Shown piece after piece: positions 1-9,101 of a stretch of DNA of 64,000 bases; position 1 is the first letter of the stretch, and each line of letters starts with the position of its first letter. Both the position numbers and the translations under genes were made by a program. This DNA is from Acinetobacter haemolyticus (GTDB lineage Bacteria > Pseudomonadota > Gammaproteobacteria > Pseudomonadales > Moraxellaceae): the NCBI RefSeq assembly GCF_900406815.1, contig NZ_OVCN01000001.1, positions 240,794 to 304,793 on the forward strand, written 5' to 3'. Under the pieces are notes generated by a model, which was given only the letters and a program-made list of their open reading frames with translations, was not told the DNA's origin and ran no database searches.

Positions 1-1
1 G

Positions 2-64
2 AATCTGTTAATTGATGCAAACTCATTCATGAAAGGGCAGCATGTGATAAAAATGTGCTCCTAA
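2..64 (+). CDS. possible 3' end of a gene entering from the left
   Basis: One plus-strand frame is open from the first bases to a TAA at 62-64 and would give a C-terminus of about 20 residues ending KMCS. It is followed by a hairpin at 85-108 that could terminate both this gene and the convergent catalase gene. There is too little sequence to recognise a family, and an open frame of this length can arise by chance. The position in front of a shared terminator is the only support. Confidence 0.25.
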   Translation, partial: NLLIDANSFMKGQHVIKMCS

Positions 65-84
65 ATGATCACCCAATTCCATAA

Positions 85-108
85 AAAAGCCATCCGAAGA
101 TGGCTTTT
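85..108. terminator. bidirectional intrinsic terminator after the catalase gene
   Basis: The sequence AAAAGCCATC-CGAA-GATGGCTTTT forms a perfect stem with an A tract on one side and a T tract on the other. It lies 17 bp past the catalase stop codon and can work in both directions. Confidence 0.85.
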
Positions 109-124
109 GATCTGAGATTGATAT

Positions 125-1645
125 TTATAGAAAGCTTGGCAAATGACGTGCTGGATCAGTCGCACGTGCAGCGAGGGCATCAGCTACGGTCATGCCTAGG
201 GCTTTTGCAACACCTTCACCATAAGCAGGGTGGCATGCATAGCAATTTCGAATATGGCGATATTTAATAAAATCTAAAGCATCGCCCATTGCTCGTGCAG
301 TATTCCCAAATAAAGCATCTTGTTGCTCAGGAGTCATGAGTTCAAATAAAGCGCGAGGTTGACTGAAATAGTCATTATCGTCTTCACGGAAATCCCAGAA
401 ATCTGCATCACCATTAATTTTCAATGGCGGTTCTCTAAATTGCGGTTGCTCTTGCCATTGATTGAAGCTATTTGGTTCATAATGCGGCAAACTGCCATAA
501 TTCGCATCAATACGGCCTTGGCCATCACGATGATTACTATGCACAGGGCAACGGGCTGCATTTACTGGAATTTGTTGATAATTCACGCCTAAACGGTAGC
601 GTTGTGCATCGGCATAGTTAAATAGGCGAGCCTGCAACATACGGTCTGGCGAAGCACTGATCCCAGGTACCAGATTGCTTGGGGCAAAGGCCGATTGTTC
701 GACATCGAGGAAGAAGTTTTCAGGATTACGGTTCAGCTCAAACTCGCCCACTTCAATCAGTGGATAATCGCCGTGTGGCCAGACTTTGGTTAAATCAAAT
801 GGATGATATGGAACTTTTTCTGCCTCTTGTTCTGGCATCACCTGAACGAAGAGCGTCCATTTTGGATAGTCTTTACGCTCAATCGCGTCAAACAAATCAC
901 GTTGATGGCTTTCACGATCTTGACCAACCAGATCACCTGCTTCAGCATCAGTCAGGTTTTTAATGCCTTGCTGGGTTCTAAAGTGGAATTTTACCCAGAA
1001 ACGTTCATTGGCTGCATTGATGAAACTATAGGTATGGCTACTAAAACCATGCATGTGACGGTAGCTGGCTGGGATACCACGGTCTGACATCACGATCGTA
1101 ACCTGATGCAAAGCTTCTGGCAGCAAGGTCCAGAAATCCCAGTTATTGGTTGCACTGCGTAGATTAGTTTTCGGGTCGCGTTTTACGGCTTTGTTTAGAT
1201 CAGGGAATTTACGTGGATCACGTAAGAAGAATACGGGGGTATTGTTGCCCACCATATCCCAGTTGCCTTCTTCGGTATAAAACTTTAAAGCAAAACCACG
1301 AATGTCGCGTTCGGCATCGGCAGCACCACGCTCACCAGCAACCGTAGTAAAGCGAGCAAACATTTCGGTTTTCTTGCCGATTTCGCTAAAAATCTTAGCG
1401 CGGGTATATTGGGTAATATCATGGGTGACAGTGAAAGTACCAAATGCACCTGAACCTTTGGCATGCATACGTCGCTCAGGGATGACCTCACGAACAAAGT
1501 TAGCAAGTTTTTCATTCAGCCATAAATCTTGGGCAAGTAGAGGACCTCTCGCACCCGCTGTTAAACTATTTTGGTTATCGACTACTGGAGCACCGAAGTC
1601 AGTGGTTAAGTGGTTGTAAGGACATTTTTTATCGTCTTGGCTCAT
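125..1645 (-). CDS. katA: catalase, small-subunit type
   Basis: This is a haem catalase that breaks hydrogen peroxide into water and oxygen. At 506 aa it has the length of the small-subunit monofunctional catalases, without the C-terminal flavodoxin-like domain of the 700-residue KatE type. The catalytic His is His61 in the HAKGSGAFG stretch, the distal Asn is about Asn134 in [12 protein letters not shown], and the proximal haem ligand is Tyr344 in [14 protein letters not shown]. No signal peptide is evident, so it is probably cytoplasmic. The start at 1645 has a good GGAGAAG ribosome site. The gene stands alone, with a terminator behind it and a long upstream gap with a leader palindrome. 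The enzyme class is secure; the katA symbol only denotes the small-subunit type. Confidence 0.95.
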   Translation of the reverse strand: MSQDDKKCPYNHLTTDFGAPVVDNQNSLTAGARGPLLAQDLWLNEKLANFVREVIPERRMHAKGSGAFGTFTVTHDITQYTRAKIFSEIGKKTEMFARFTTVAGERGAADAERDIRGFALKFYTEEGNWDMVGNNTPVFFLRDPRKFPDLNKAVKRDPKTNLRSATNNWDFWTLLPEALHQVTIVMSDRGIPASYRHMHGFSSHTYSFINAANERFWVKFHFRTQQGIKNLTDAEAGDLVGQDRESHQRDLFDAIERKDYPKWTLFVQVMPEQEAEKVPYHPFDLTKVWPHGDYPLIEVGEFELNRNPENFFLDVEQSAFAPSNLVPGISASPDRMLQARLFNYADAQRYRLGVNYQQIPVNAARCPVHSNHRDGQGRIDANYGSLPHYEPNSFNQWQEQPQFREPPLKINGDADFWDFREDDNDYFSQPRALFELMTPEQQDALFGNTARAMGDALDFIKYRHIRNCYACHPAYGEGVAKALGMTVADALAARATDPARHLPSFL

Positions 1646-1661
1646 GATTCTTCTCCATCAA

Positions 1662-1684
1662 GATAACGGCTGAGTAACGTTATC
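1662..1684. promoter_or_regulatory. inverted repeat in the catalase leader
   Basis: GATAACG and CGTTATC form perfect 7-bp arms separated by 9 bp. They lie 17-39 bp upstream of the catalase start codon on the minus strand. The repeat could be a regulator operator or a 5'UTR hairpin next to the ribosome site. The bound factor is not known. Confidence 0.4.
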
Positions 1685-2040
1685 CCGACTATTGGACCGT
1701 TCAAAGATATGGATGAGTAACCGTCGCATTGACAAAATCGGTATCAAAATCTCAGATGCCTAAATTGATGTGCAATGCCTAAGTCCGCATCCTTTGTATT
1801 TTTACTCTAAGTTGATGATGCTTTTTTTTCCAATGGATTAAAGTTGATATCTTAAATGCTTTATTCGATTGAAACTGTGTAACGCTTAAACATGCCCATG
1901 AAATTTGCGGATGTTTAAATTATTAAAAATAATAAAAAATACCTAAAAATAAAAGCTTAATTAATTTTTTTGTTTTTAATGAGAAAGACCTTAGGTTGAT
2001 GAAAAGCCTGTCTAAGAATCGATGAGTTCAACAAAAAACG
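1685..2040. other. AT-rich catalase upstream region
   Basis: This stretch is AT-rich with several A/T runs near 1915-1980. It must contain the catalase promoter, but I could not choose a convincing -35/-10 pair. I saw no gene, repeat or structured RNA in it. Confidence 0.5.
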
Positions 2041-2181
2041 ATGAATTTGACCTGTTGCAGTTATGTAAAACAGTGGGGTTTGTTATCTGAACCGAAAGTG
2101 ATGATTAATAATACTCATCCATTGCTTCATGTTTACCTCAATGAGGGCAAGCAGTTAGTTTACTGTCGAGTTACAAAATAA
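2041..2181 (+). CDS. possible 46-aa small protein
   Basis: A short open frame runs from ATG at 2041 to TAA at 2179-2181 and starts MNLTCCSYVKQWGLL. It contains LLHVYLNEGKQLVYCRV, which reads like ordinary protein sequence. It is the longest frame in the roughly 600-bp gap between catalase and ptsP and ends just before the hairpin at 2193-2224, which could then serve both strands. No clear Shine-Dalgarno precedes the ATG and I recognise no family. It is offered as a candidate only. Confidence 0.3.
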   Translation: MNLTCCSYVKQWGLLSEPKVMINNTHPLLHVYLNEGKQLVYCRVTK

Positions 2182-2192
2182 TTCCTATAAAT

Positions 2193-2224
2193 AAAGGGGA
2201 TTCCGGTCTAAGAGAATCCCCTTT
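2193..2224. terminator. intrinsic terminator after ptsP
   Basis: Ten-base arms AAAGGGGATT and AATCCCCTTT enclose a 12-base loop. The hairpin lies 34 bp past the ptsP stop codon and is followed on the minus strand by a T-rich stretch. It may also end the small plus-strand frame at 2041. Confidence 0.8.
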
Positions 2225-2257
2225 GAAATGTGGTTTATATTCGTTTAGGTGGAGTGT

Positions 2258-4552
2258 TTAAGCACTGACTAAACGATTCGATTTAACCATGTCTGCTAAA
2301 CCATGAGTTCTGAAATAGTGTTCTAACCAACTTTTAATGACCAAAGGATTATTCATTTGCAGAACGTCATCAAGTAGGCGTTTAGCATCACTCATTGGAA
2401 CGTGACAAATTGCTTTACGTACCCTAAGGATATTACTCGAACTCATTGATAGGGTATCGAAACCCATCGCAATTAATAGAATTGCAGTTAATGGATCACC
2501 TGCCATCTCTCCACAAACACTGACAGGTTTTTGATGTGCCTGACAGTCGAGTGCTAAGCGTTTGAGTGCCCTGAGGACTGATGGATGGTAATGTGAGTAT
2601 ACGTTGGCAACATGAGGATTGTTACGATCTACTGCAAGTAGGTATTGAGTTAAGTCATTTGAACCTACTGAGAAAAAATCCACCAACTCTGCAAATTCAT
2701 CAATTTGTAGCAATACACTTGGGACTTCGACCATAATCCCAATTTTTGGTTTATTGATTTTTACTTGTTCTTCTTCTTGAACCGCAATCCAGTCACGTTC
2801 CAATAAATACAGAACTTCCTCAACCTCACTGACACTGGTCACCATCGGTAATAGAATATGCAGATTGTTTAAACCAATACTTGCCTTCAGCATGGCACGA
2901 ATTTGGGCTGAGAAAATTTCTGGATGATCGAGCGTAAAACGCAAGCCACGCCAACCTAGAGCTGAGTTTTCTTCTTCAATGCTAAAGTAAGGTAAGTCCT
3001 TATCCGCACCAATGTCGAGAGTTCGCATGGTGACGGGTTTATTGGCAAAATGGCTGAGCTGTTGACGATAAATTGCCCGTTGTTCTTCTTCACCAGGAAA
3101 GCGATCACGGAGCATGAAAGGGATTTCACTACGATACAAACCAACGCCCTTGGCACCACGTTGCACGCCACGGACGACATCAATCATTAAACCCGTATTA
3201 ACAAATAATGGAATGGCAACACCATCAGGGGTAATTGCATCTTTGGTTTCGTATTGTTTTAAATCTTTCGCAATTTGCTCTTCTTCTTTTTGGACCTCTT
3301 TATAACGCTGACGTAAACGTCGTGGTGGATTTACAAAGATACGTCCTTGATAAGCATCGACGATCATCTCAATGTCATCAAGTGTGGTAATCGGTAGTTC
3401 AGTCACCCCGACCACGGTTGGGATACCTAGAGCACGCGCAACAATCACCATATGTGAATTGGCGGCACCTTCTGAAGTCACAATCGCGGCAATATTATCA
3501 ACAGGAAGTTCAACTAATGCAGCAGTACTAATTTCCTCACCAATCAGAATACTATCGGGGCTCAATTCCCGATGACTTGTATCATTTTCTTGTAAGCATG
3601 CGAGAATGCGACGGCCTAGATCTTTTAGGTCTGATACGCGTTCACGCAAATAATCATCTTCCATTTGCGCAAACAAAGCAGTGTGCTTATCAATAACCTT
3701 GCGTACAGCACCTTGTGCCCAACTACCATCACGAATATAGTCTTTGATCTCACTTGGCAGTGCATTTTCATCTAGCATTCGTAAGAACACACTAAATAGC
3801 GCACGTTCTTCCGACATCAATGAATCTTGCATTTTTTCATCAAGTGATTGGATTTCTGCGCGAACAGCAACAATCGCTTGATCCAAGAGTTCCAATTCTT
3901 CACTGATATCATCAGCTTCACGATCTGGAATCGCGGTAAGATCTGCAGGCGGATACAATACGATAGCACGTCCTAAGGCAATTCCCCCTGCACCAGATAC
4001 GCCTTGAAAGGTTTTGTAGCTAGGGCCATTACTGGGTTTGCGGAATACATCAATATTTCCTACAGCATGCGCATGGGCAATTACACCTGAGAGTTGTGCG
4101 CAAAGTGTAACGAGAAAAGATTCGGCCGCTTCACTAAAGTCTTGAGGTTCCTTCTTTTGTACAACAAGAACGCCCATTACTTTACGACGATACATAACAG
4201 GGACGCCGAGGAAGGAGTTAAATAATTCCTCGCCTGTTTCGGGTAAATAAGCAAAACGGTCATGCTTCGGTGCGTTGTCGAGGTTGACGATTTCTTCGCG
4301 TTGACCGACTAATCCAACTAGGCCTTCACCTACATTTAATGCAACTTGACCAACAGATTCTGGATTTAGACCTTTGGAGGCCATCAGAACATAACGTTTA
4401 TTACGCTCATCCAGTAAATAAATCGAGCACACATCCACATCCATTGCTTCAGCCACATGGTTGACCATAATGTCCAAAGAATCATGCAAACTGACGGACG
4501 CATTAATTTCTTGGACAATGCGTCTGAGGGTGTCGAGTTGCATGTTTGACAT
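2258..4552 (-). CDS. ptsP: PtsP, enzyme I of the nitrogen phosphotransferase system
   Basis: This 764-aa protein is enzyme I-Ntr, the first phosphoryl carrier of the nitrogen PTS. It takes phosphate from phosphoenolpyruvate and passes it to NPr. An N-terminal GAF sensory domain covers about residues 1-165. The phosphohistidine domain has its active His at about 367 in GAANSHMVIVAR. The PEP-binding TIM barrel follows, with GVGLYRSE, SVGSNDLTQYLLAVDRN and the catalytic Cys in SVCGEMAGDP near the C-terminus. The GAF domain separates it from the sugar-PTS enzyme I. An SD-like GGAG lies 9 bases before the start. In other proteobacteria ptsP often sits with rppH, as it does here, but the two are separated by a MITE-like element. 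Confidence 0.96.
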   Translation of the reverse strand: MSNMQLDTLRRIVQEINASVSLHDSLDIMVNHVAEAMDVDVCSIYLLDERNKRYVLMASKGLNPESVGQVALNVGEGLVGLVGQREEIVNLDNAPKHDRFAYLPETGEELFNSFLGVPVMYRRKVMGVLVVQKKEPQDFSEAAESFLVTLCAQLSGVIAHAHAVGNIDVFRKPSNGPSYKTFQGVSGAGGIALGRAIVLYPPADLTAIPDREADDISEELELLDQAIVAVRAEIQSLDEKMQDSLMSEERALFSVFLRMLDENALPSEIKDYIRDGSWAQGAVRKVIDKHTALFAQMEDDYLRERVSDLKDLGRRILACLQENDTSHRELSPDSILIGEEISTAALVELPVDNIAAIVTSEGAANSHMVIVARALGIPTVVGVTELPITTLDDIEMIVDAYQGRIFVNPPRRLRQRYKEVQKEEEQIAKDLKQYETKDAITPDGVAIPLFVNTGLMIDVVRGVQRGAKGVGLYRSEIPFMLRDRFPGEEEQRAIYRQQLSHFANKPVTMRTLDIGADKDLPYFSIEEENSALGWRGLRFTLDHPEIFSAQIRAMLKASIGLNNLHILLPMVTSVSEVEEVLYLLERDWIAVQEEEQVKINKPKIGIMVEVPSVLLQIDEFAELVDFFSVGSNDLTQYLLAVDRNNPHVANVYSHYHPSVLRALKRLALDCQAHQKPVSVCGEMAGDPLTAILLIAMGFDTLSMSSSNILRVRKAICHVPMSDAKRLLDDVLQMNNPLVIKSWLEHYFRTHGLADMVKSNRLVSA

Positions 4553-4640
4553 GGATGTTTACTCCAATTTATAAATCGTTATTGCCTAGTTATAACAGCT
4601 CTCTTGCCAAAAATCATTGCCTAAAGTGATGATTTAACAA

Positions 4641-4910
4641 GAGAGTCTGTTGGTATTTTACAGATGCTTGCGACAGTGAACATTCTTTAGATGGTACAAG
4701 GCATGACTTACGAGATTTAGCTATTCTAAATGAGTAAGGCATAACACCGTAGCATCAAAGAATGTCCCTGTCCCGAAGGGTTATGGCTAAAATTGCCTCG
4801 AACTTCGTTATGAAACTTGACAAGGGTATCGCCATTGCCTACGTTTCATGCCTTGTCCGAGTTATTTTAGCCTATAACGCAAGGCATGGTTAAAATGTCA
4901 ACAGACTCTC
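4641..4910. mobile_element. MITE-like element of about 270 bp with imperfect terminal inverted repeats
   Basis: The left end begins GAGAGTCTGTTGGTATTTTA at 4641 and the right end, read in reverse complement from 4910, begins GAGAGTCTGTTGACATTTTA. They match at 18 of the first 20 positions and similarity continues for about ten more bases (ATGC, TTGCG). Inside are further inverted copies: ATGAAACTTGACAAGG near 4809 against the reverse of TTTCATGCCTTGTCC near 4845, and GTTATGGCTAAAAT near 4781 against the reverse of ATTTTAGCCTATAAC near 4863. Much of the element could fold on itself. There is no open reading frame of useful length. A clean target duplication is not seen. The right end abuts the rppH stop codon. 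Confidence 0.6.
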
Positions 4911-4911
4911 A

Positions 4912-5388
4912 TTAACGCTGAGGTAATTGTAAACACAACTCCATCATGGCTTTACGGTAAACATCTCGCTTGAAGTTGACCACTTGGCCCAAAGGATACC
5001 AATAACTCACCCATTGCCATTCGTCGAATTCGGGTGGGTCAGTGAGATTTAACTGAATATGATGTGGCGATGCCGTCAGTTTCAGTAAAAACCACTTTTG
5101 CTTTTGTCCAATACATACCGGATCTGAATCTGACCGAATGTACCGATGTGGCAAACGATAACGCAGCCAACCTTTTGTTTGCGCTATAATTTGGACGTGT
5201 TCGGGCAATAAACCGACTTCTTCTCTCAGTTCACGATAAAGTGCCTGTTCAGGGGTTTCTCCAAACTGGATTCCTCCTTGTGGAAATTGCCAAGCATTGT
5301 GACCAATGCGTTTTGCCCATAAGACGTGTCCGTCATCGTTTGCCAAAATGATCCCGACGTTGGGTCGGAAACCTTCTGAGTCGATCAT
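4912..5388 (-). CDS. rppH: RppH, RNA pyrophosphohydrolase
   Basis: This Nudix hydrolase removes pyrophosphate from the 5' end of triphosphorylated mRNA and so opens it to RNase E decay. The Nudix box GX5EX7REUXEEXGU is complete at residues 38-60, with RELREEVGL and the metal-binding glutamates. The start [15 protein letters not shown] and the motifs [10 protein letters not shown] and KGWLRYRLP are typical of RppH. At 158 aa it is the usual length. The gene lies downstream on the same strand as seen from its own promoter toward ptsP, separated by the inverted-repeat element, whose right end touches its stop codon. Confidence 0.96.
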   Translation of the reverse strand: MIDSEGFRPNVGIILANDDGHVLWAKRIGHNAWQFPQGGIQFGETPEQALYRELREEVGLLPEHVQIIAQTKGWLRYRLPHRYIRSDSDPVCIGQKQKWFLLKLTASPHHIQLNLTDPPEFDEWQWVSYWYPLGQVVNFKRDVYRKAMMELCLQLPQR

Positions 5389-5572
5389 TTGGCTACCTAA
5401 ATTTTGTCTATATCGTTGACTTTGATCTCGGGGACAGTCACGCTTGCACGTCCAACTCGTAAAAGATCAAAGTAAAATGTTTAAAATTGCTATGATCTTA
5501 ACGAATTTTTAGTGACTTACGGAAATAGATTTACGTTTTTTTTCTTTAATTTGCATTTAAATGAGCATTTAT

Positions 5573-6223
5573 ATGAAATTGGCTTTGTTTGATTTAGATC
5601 ACACCCTGTTAAATACCGATTCTGACCATTCGTGGGGTGAATTTTTGGTCAATGAAGGTTTGGTTGATCCAGTTCATCATCGTCAAATGAACGATAAATT
5701 TTATGAAGATTATAAGGCGGGACAACTTGACCCGATTGCTTATAATGAATTCGTTTTTGAATTTTTAACCCAACATGACAATACCTACTTAACTGATCTT
5801 CATCAGTTGTTTATGCAAAAAGTCATTCGCCCTAAAATGCGCCCTAAAGGTTTTGATGCGATTAAAAAGCATCAAGATTTGGGACACGCCATAGTGGGAA
5901 TTACCGCGACTAGCGATTTTATTACAGCACCCATTTTCCGAGAGTTTGGCATTACCGAAATTATTGCAACCAGCGCTGAAGTATTCGATGGCAAATACAC
6001 AGGCAAGGTGACGGGGATTCCATGTTATCAAAAAGGGAAACTTGCACGTTTGGATCAATGGTTAACAGGACGTGCAGTTAGCGAGTCATGGGCTTATTCC
6101 GACTCGATCAATGATCGTTTTTTACTTGAATATGCGACCCATGCGATTGCGGTGAATCCTGATGATCGTTTGGAAAAACTCGCCCGAGAAAAACAATGGG
6201 AGATTCAGGACTGGTCGATCTAA
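5573..6223 (+). CDS. HAD-IB family phosphatase
   Basis: This haloacid dehalogenase-superfamily hydrolase resembles the SerB/CicA-like IB subfamily. With the start at 5573 it begins MKLALFDLDHTLL, holding motif I DxD at residues 7-9. Motif II is the Thr/Ser in GITATSDF and motif IV is SDSINDRFLL. The region between fits the helical cap of type IB. An in-frame ATG at 5561 would add four residues; neither start has a strong ribosome site, and 5573 places the core strand at the N-terminus. The substrate is unknown. The stop codon overlaps that of the convergent LysR gene by three bases. Confidence 0.85.
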   Translation: MKLALFDLDHTLLNTDSDHSWGEFLVNEGLVDPVHHRQMNDKFYEDYKAGQLDPIAYNEFVFEFLTQHDNTYLTDLHQLFMQKVIRPKMRPKGFDAIKKHQDLGHAIVGITATSDFITAPIFREFGITEIIATSAEVFDGKYTGKVTGIPCYQKGKLARLDQWLTGRAVSESWAYSDSINDRFLLEYATHAIAVNPDDRLEKLAREKQWEIQDWSI

Positions 6224-7077
6224 GTCATCATCTGAATCAGTTCTTCAGCCGCTTTTGATTGGATTCGTGCAGGGTGCCAGACCATGCCTAACTGACGGTT
6301 CATGTTTAAATTCAAATCTAAGCGAGTGAGCTCATGATTCAGTAAGGTTTTTGGTAATACCGACCACCCTAAACCGATCGAAACCAGCATTCTGATGGAC
6401 TCTAAAGGATTATTGCTCATGGTAATTCTGGGCTTTAATCCTTTTTTTTCAAACTCAGCCAACGTGATTTGACTGGTATAAGTATGCGCTGCAGGTAATA
6501 AGCTTGAATAGGCAATCAAATCCTCAAGTTGAAGGTCGTGTTGTTGAGTCAAGGGATGAAATGGTGCGGAGACGAAAACCAAAGGATCTTCCCAGATTGT
6601 GACATAGTTGAGACGATCATCACCGACGGGTGGCAAAGTCAGAAATGCTAACTCTAATTCTCCAGCCAGTACTTGTTCATGAGCTTGTTCCGAATCCACG
6701 AAATGAACGTCCAAGGTGACTTTGGGAAAAAGCTGTACAAACTTTTTTAATGGTTCAGCAAGATGATGTAGACCAATATGATGGCTGGTACCGATCTTGA
6801 GGCGACCTTGAACTTGGGCTTGTTCATGGCTCAATGTATGATGAATTTCACCGAGTTCATTCAGCCATGTTTTGACTTTGGGCAATAAGGAATGGGCAGC
6901 ATGTGTGGGTTGAATTCCTCGACCAGCCGATTCAAATAGTTTGACGCCAAAATATTCTTCTAAACTATGAATCCGTTTGGTCACCGCAGGTTGAGTAATG
7001 AAAAGCTGTTCAGCAGCAATCGAAATTGAACCTGTTTCCATAACTTTAACAAACGCTTCAAAGGCGGCAAGATTCAT
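6220..7077 (-). CDS. LysR family transcriptional regulator
   Basis: This 285-aa protein has the standard LysR plan. A winged helix-turn-helix covers about residues 1-60 (AAFEAFVKVMETGSISIAA, then ITQPAVTKRIHSLE), followed by a linker helix and a periplasmic-binding-protein-like effector domain from about residue 90. The ligand and targets cannot be told from sequence. LysR proteins often control a divergent neighbour, but the nearest gene upstream, DUF2061, is on the same strand and leuC lies beyond it. A role in leu regulation is therefore only a guess. Its stop codon overlaps that of the convergent HAD phosphatase gene. Confidence 0.9.
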   Translation of the reverse strand: MNLAAFEAFVKVMETGSISIAAEQLFITQPAVTKRIHSLEEYFGVKLFESAGRGIQPTHAAHSLLPKVKTWLNELGEIHHTLSHEQAQVQGRLKIGTSHHIGLHHLAEPLKKFVQLFPKVTLDVHFVDSEQAHEQVLAGELELAFLTLPPVGDDRLNYVTIWEDPLVFVSAPFHPLTQQHDLQLEDLIAYSSLLPAAHTYTSQITLAEFEKKGLKPRITMSNNPLESIRMLVSIGLGWSVLPKTLLNHELTRLDLNLNMNRQLGMVWHPARIQSKAAEELIQMMT

Positions 7078-7199
7078 AATTTAGGCTCGAAAATCGTTAA
7101 AATTTAGTTGCTTGTTGTGAGATGGAGCATATACAGCTGACTATTTTAGGTAAAAGCGGTGAGCAAATATAGTTAAAGCTGTATATGTATAATTAAAAG

Positions 7200-7418
7200 T
7201 TAGGCTTTTTGTTCTGTTTTATTCCAAATTTTTTCATGGAAGAAGTATGCAAATGCTTGTACGGTAGGTTCGAGCAAACTCAAAGTCACCGCCATAATGA
7301 TATTTCCCGTGACTACATAAGCAACAAGCATGGCCACTGTAATATGCATGAAGTAATAACTTAAGGTCTTTTTCAAGGTTCGCTGATTTTTAATCACAAA
7401 TTGCTGAATATTAGCCAT
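7200..7418 (-). CDS. DUF2061 small membrane protein
   Basis: This 72-aa protein matches the DUF2061 pattern: KKTLSYYFMHITVAMLVAYVV, a TGNI turn, then a second hydrophobic stretch with LLEPTVQAFAYFFHEKIWNK. There are two predicted membrane helices, at about residues 22-40 and 43-62. The function of the family is unknown. A Fur-box-like site lies 34-52 bp upstream of the start, so iron control is possible. The family assignment is from memory of the pattern (TG turn, E-x-x-x-x, HE+xW). Confidence 0.8.
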   Translation of the reverse strand: MANIQQFVIKNQRTLKKTLSYYFMHITVAMLVAYVVTGNIIMAVTLSLLEPTVQAFAYFFHEKIWNKTEQKA

Positions 7419-7451
7419 GCTGTCACCGTCTTATCAAATTAGATTTATATA

Positions 7452-7470
7452 AATAATAATCATTATCATT
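7452..7470. promoter_or_regulatory. Fur-box-like site before the DUF2061 gene
   Basis: AATAATAATCATTATCATT agrees closely with the Fur consensus GATAATGATAATCATTATC. It lies just upstream of the minus-strand DUF2061 gene and about 200 bp upstream of leuC, so the small membrane protein is the likelier target. Confidence 0.5.
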
Positions 7471-7588
7471 AAAAATGTAAAAAAGAAATTTCAATTGTTG
7501 ATGATTGGATTTATGAATCGTGGTTGAATAGACCATTATTATAAAACTAATCATTCCAAAAAGTTTGTTAATTTATAAAAATGATAAA

Positions 7589-7617
7589 TTAGATTTATGT
7601 GAAAGCATTGCTATAAT
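7589..7617 (+). promoter_or_regulatory. leuC: candidate leuC promoter
   Basis: A perfect TATAAT at 7612-7617 is preceded, after a 17-bp spacer, by TTAGAT at 7589-7594. Transcription would start near 7624, leaving a leader of under 50 bases. That is too short for a leucine attenuator, and no leucine-rich leader peptide is seen. Confidence 0.5.
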
Positions 7618-7671
7618 TATTTTAAGATTTAGATACCCAGTCCTATGGCAAGCACGATGGAGAGCGACGAC

Positions 7672-9090
7672 ATGGCAGGCAAGACATTGTATGACAAATT
7701 ATGGGATGACCATTTAGTAACGCAACGTGACGATGGTTCATGTTTGATTTATATTGATCGCCATTTATTACATGAAGTGACCAGCCCACAAGCATTTGAA
7801 GGCTTACAACTTGCTGGTCGTCAACCTTGGCGTTTAAGTGCCAATGTCGCAACACCTGACCATAACGTTCCAACCTCTAAGAAAGAGCGTGAACAAGGGA
7901 TTGCGGGGATTGAAGATGATACATCACGTATCCAAGTGCAAACCTTAGATGATAACTGTAAGACCTTTAACATTGTTGAATTTGGGATTAATGATATTCG
8001 TCAAGGGATCGCGCATGTAGTTGGACCTGAACAAGGTTTAACTTTGCCTGGAATGACCGTCGTTTGTGGCGATTCACATACGGCAACGCATGGTGCGTTT
8101 GGTTGTTTAGCGCATGGTATTGGGACATCTGAAGTTGAGCATGTATTGGCGACGCAATGCTTGGTACAGAAAAAATCGAAGAATATGCTTGTTCGTGTTG
8201 ATGGCGTATTGGGCAAAGGTGTGACATCGAAAGATGTGGTTTTGGCCATCATAGGTAAAATTGGTACAGCGGGTGGTACAGGCTATGCCATCGAATTTGG
8301 TGGACAAGTGTTCCGTGATATGTCGATTGAAGGTCGTATGACGGTTTGTAATATGGCAATCGAAGCAGGCGCACGCGTGGGTATGGTGGCTGTTGATGAA
8401 AAAACCATCGCTTATGTGAAAGATCGTAATTATGCACCTAAAGGTGAACAGTGGGATCAAGCAGTAGAATATTGGAATACTTTACATTCTGATGAAGATG
8501 CTGAGTTTGACGCGGTCGTGGTATTAAATGGCGCAGAGATTGAACCACAAGTTTCATGGGGAACTTCACCAGAAATGGTCATTCCAGTGTCTCAAGCAGT
8601 ACCAACTTTAGAACAGGCCAAAGATGATGTACAACGCAATGACTGGACGCGTGCATACCAATACATGGGTTTAAATGCAGGTCAGGCGTTAGCTGATATT
8701 CAATTAGATCGCGTGTTTATTGGTTCTTGCACAAATTCACGTATCGAAGATATCCGTGCCGCTGCCGAAGTTGTCAAAGGTCGTAAAGTGGCGACTAGCA
8801 TTAAACAAGCGATGATTGTTCCGGGTTCTGGTTTGGTTAAACAGCAAGCCGAACAAGAAGGTTTAGATCAGATTTTCTTAGAAGCAGGTTTTGAATGGCG
8901 TGAACCTGGTTGCTCAATGTGTTTGGCAATGAATGCAGATAAGTTACAGCCAGGTGAACATTGCGCATCAACCTCGAATCGTAACTTTGAAGGTCGCCAA
9001 GGTAATGGTGGTCGTACGCATTTGGTTAGTCCAGCAATGGCAGCAGCGGCAGCAATTGCAGGTCATTTTGTTGATGTTCGGACATTCTAA
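7672..9090 (+). CDS. leuC: LeuC, 3-isopropylmalate dehydratase large subunit
   Basis: LeuC and LeuD form the isomerase that converts 2-isopropylmalate to 3-isopropylmalate in leucine synthesis. The chosen start gives 472 aa, the normal length, and is preceded by GGAGAG seven bases upstream. An in-frame ATG at 7645 would add nine residues unlike the family (ASTMESDD). The aconitase-type 4Fe-4S ligands are Cys353 in FIGSCTNSR and Cys414 and Cys417 in [11 protein letters not shown]. The [12 protein letters not shown] and [12 protein letters not shown] motifs are typical. It is followed 11 bp later by leuD. Confidence 0.98.
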   Translation: MAGKTLYDKLWDDHLVTQRDDGSCLIYIDRHLLHEVTSPQAFEGLQLAGRQPWRLSANVATPDHNVPTSKKEREQGIAGIEDDTSRIQVQTLDDNCKTFNIVEFGINDIRQGIAHVVGPEQGLTLPGMTVVCGDSHTATHGAFGCLAHGIGTSEVEHVLATQCLVQKKSKNMLVRVDGVLGKGVTSKDVVLAIIGKIGTAGGTGYAIEFGGQVFRDMSIEGRMTVCNMAIEAGARVGMVAVDEKTIAYVKDRNYAPKGEQWDQAVEYWNTLHSDEDAEFDAVVVLNGAEIEPQVSWGTSPEMVIPVSQAVPTLEQAKDDVQRNDWTRAYQYMGLNAGQALADIQLDRVFIGSCTNSRIEDIRAAAEVVKGRKVATSIKQAMIVPGSGLVKQQAEQEGLDQIFLEAGFEWREPGCSMCLAMNADKLQPGEHCASTSNRNFEGRQGNGGRTHLVSPAMAAAAAIAGHFVDVRTF

Positions 9091-9101
9091 GGGAGCAAAC
9101 C

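Noticed and set aside
7618..7671. Possible leucine attenuator before leuC
   Set aside because: The leader is under 50 bases from the likely start, with no Leu-rich peptide and no alternate hairpins.
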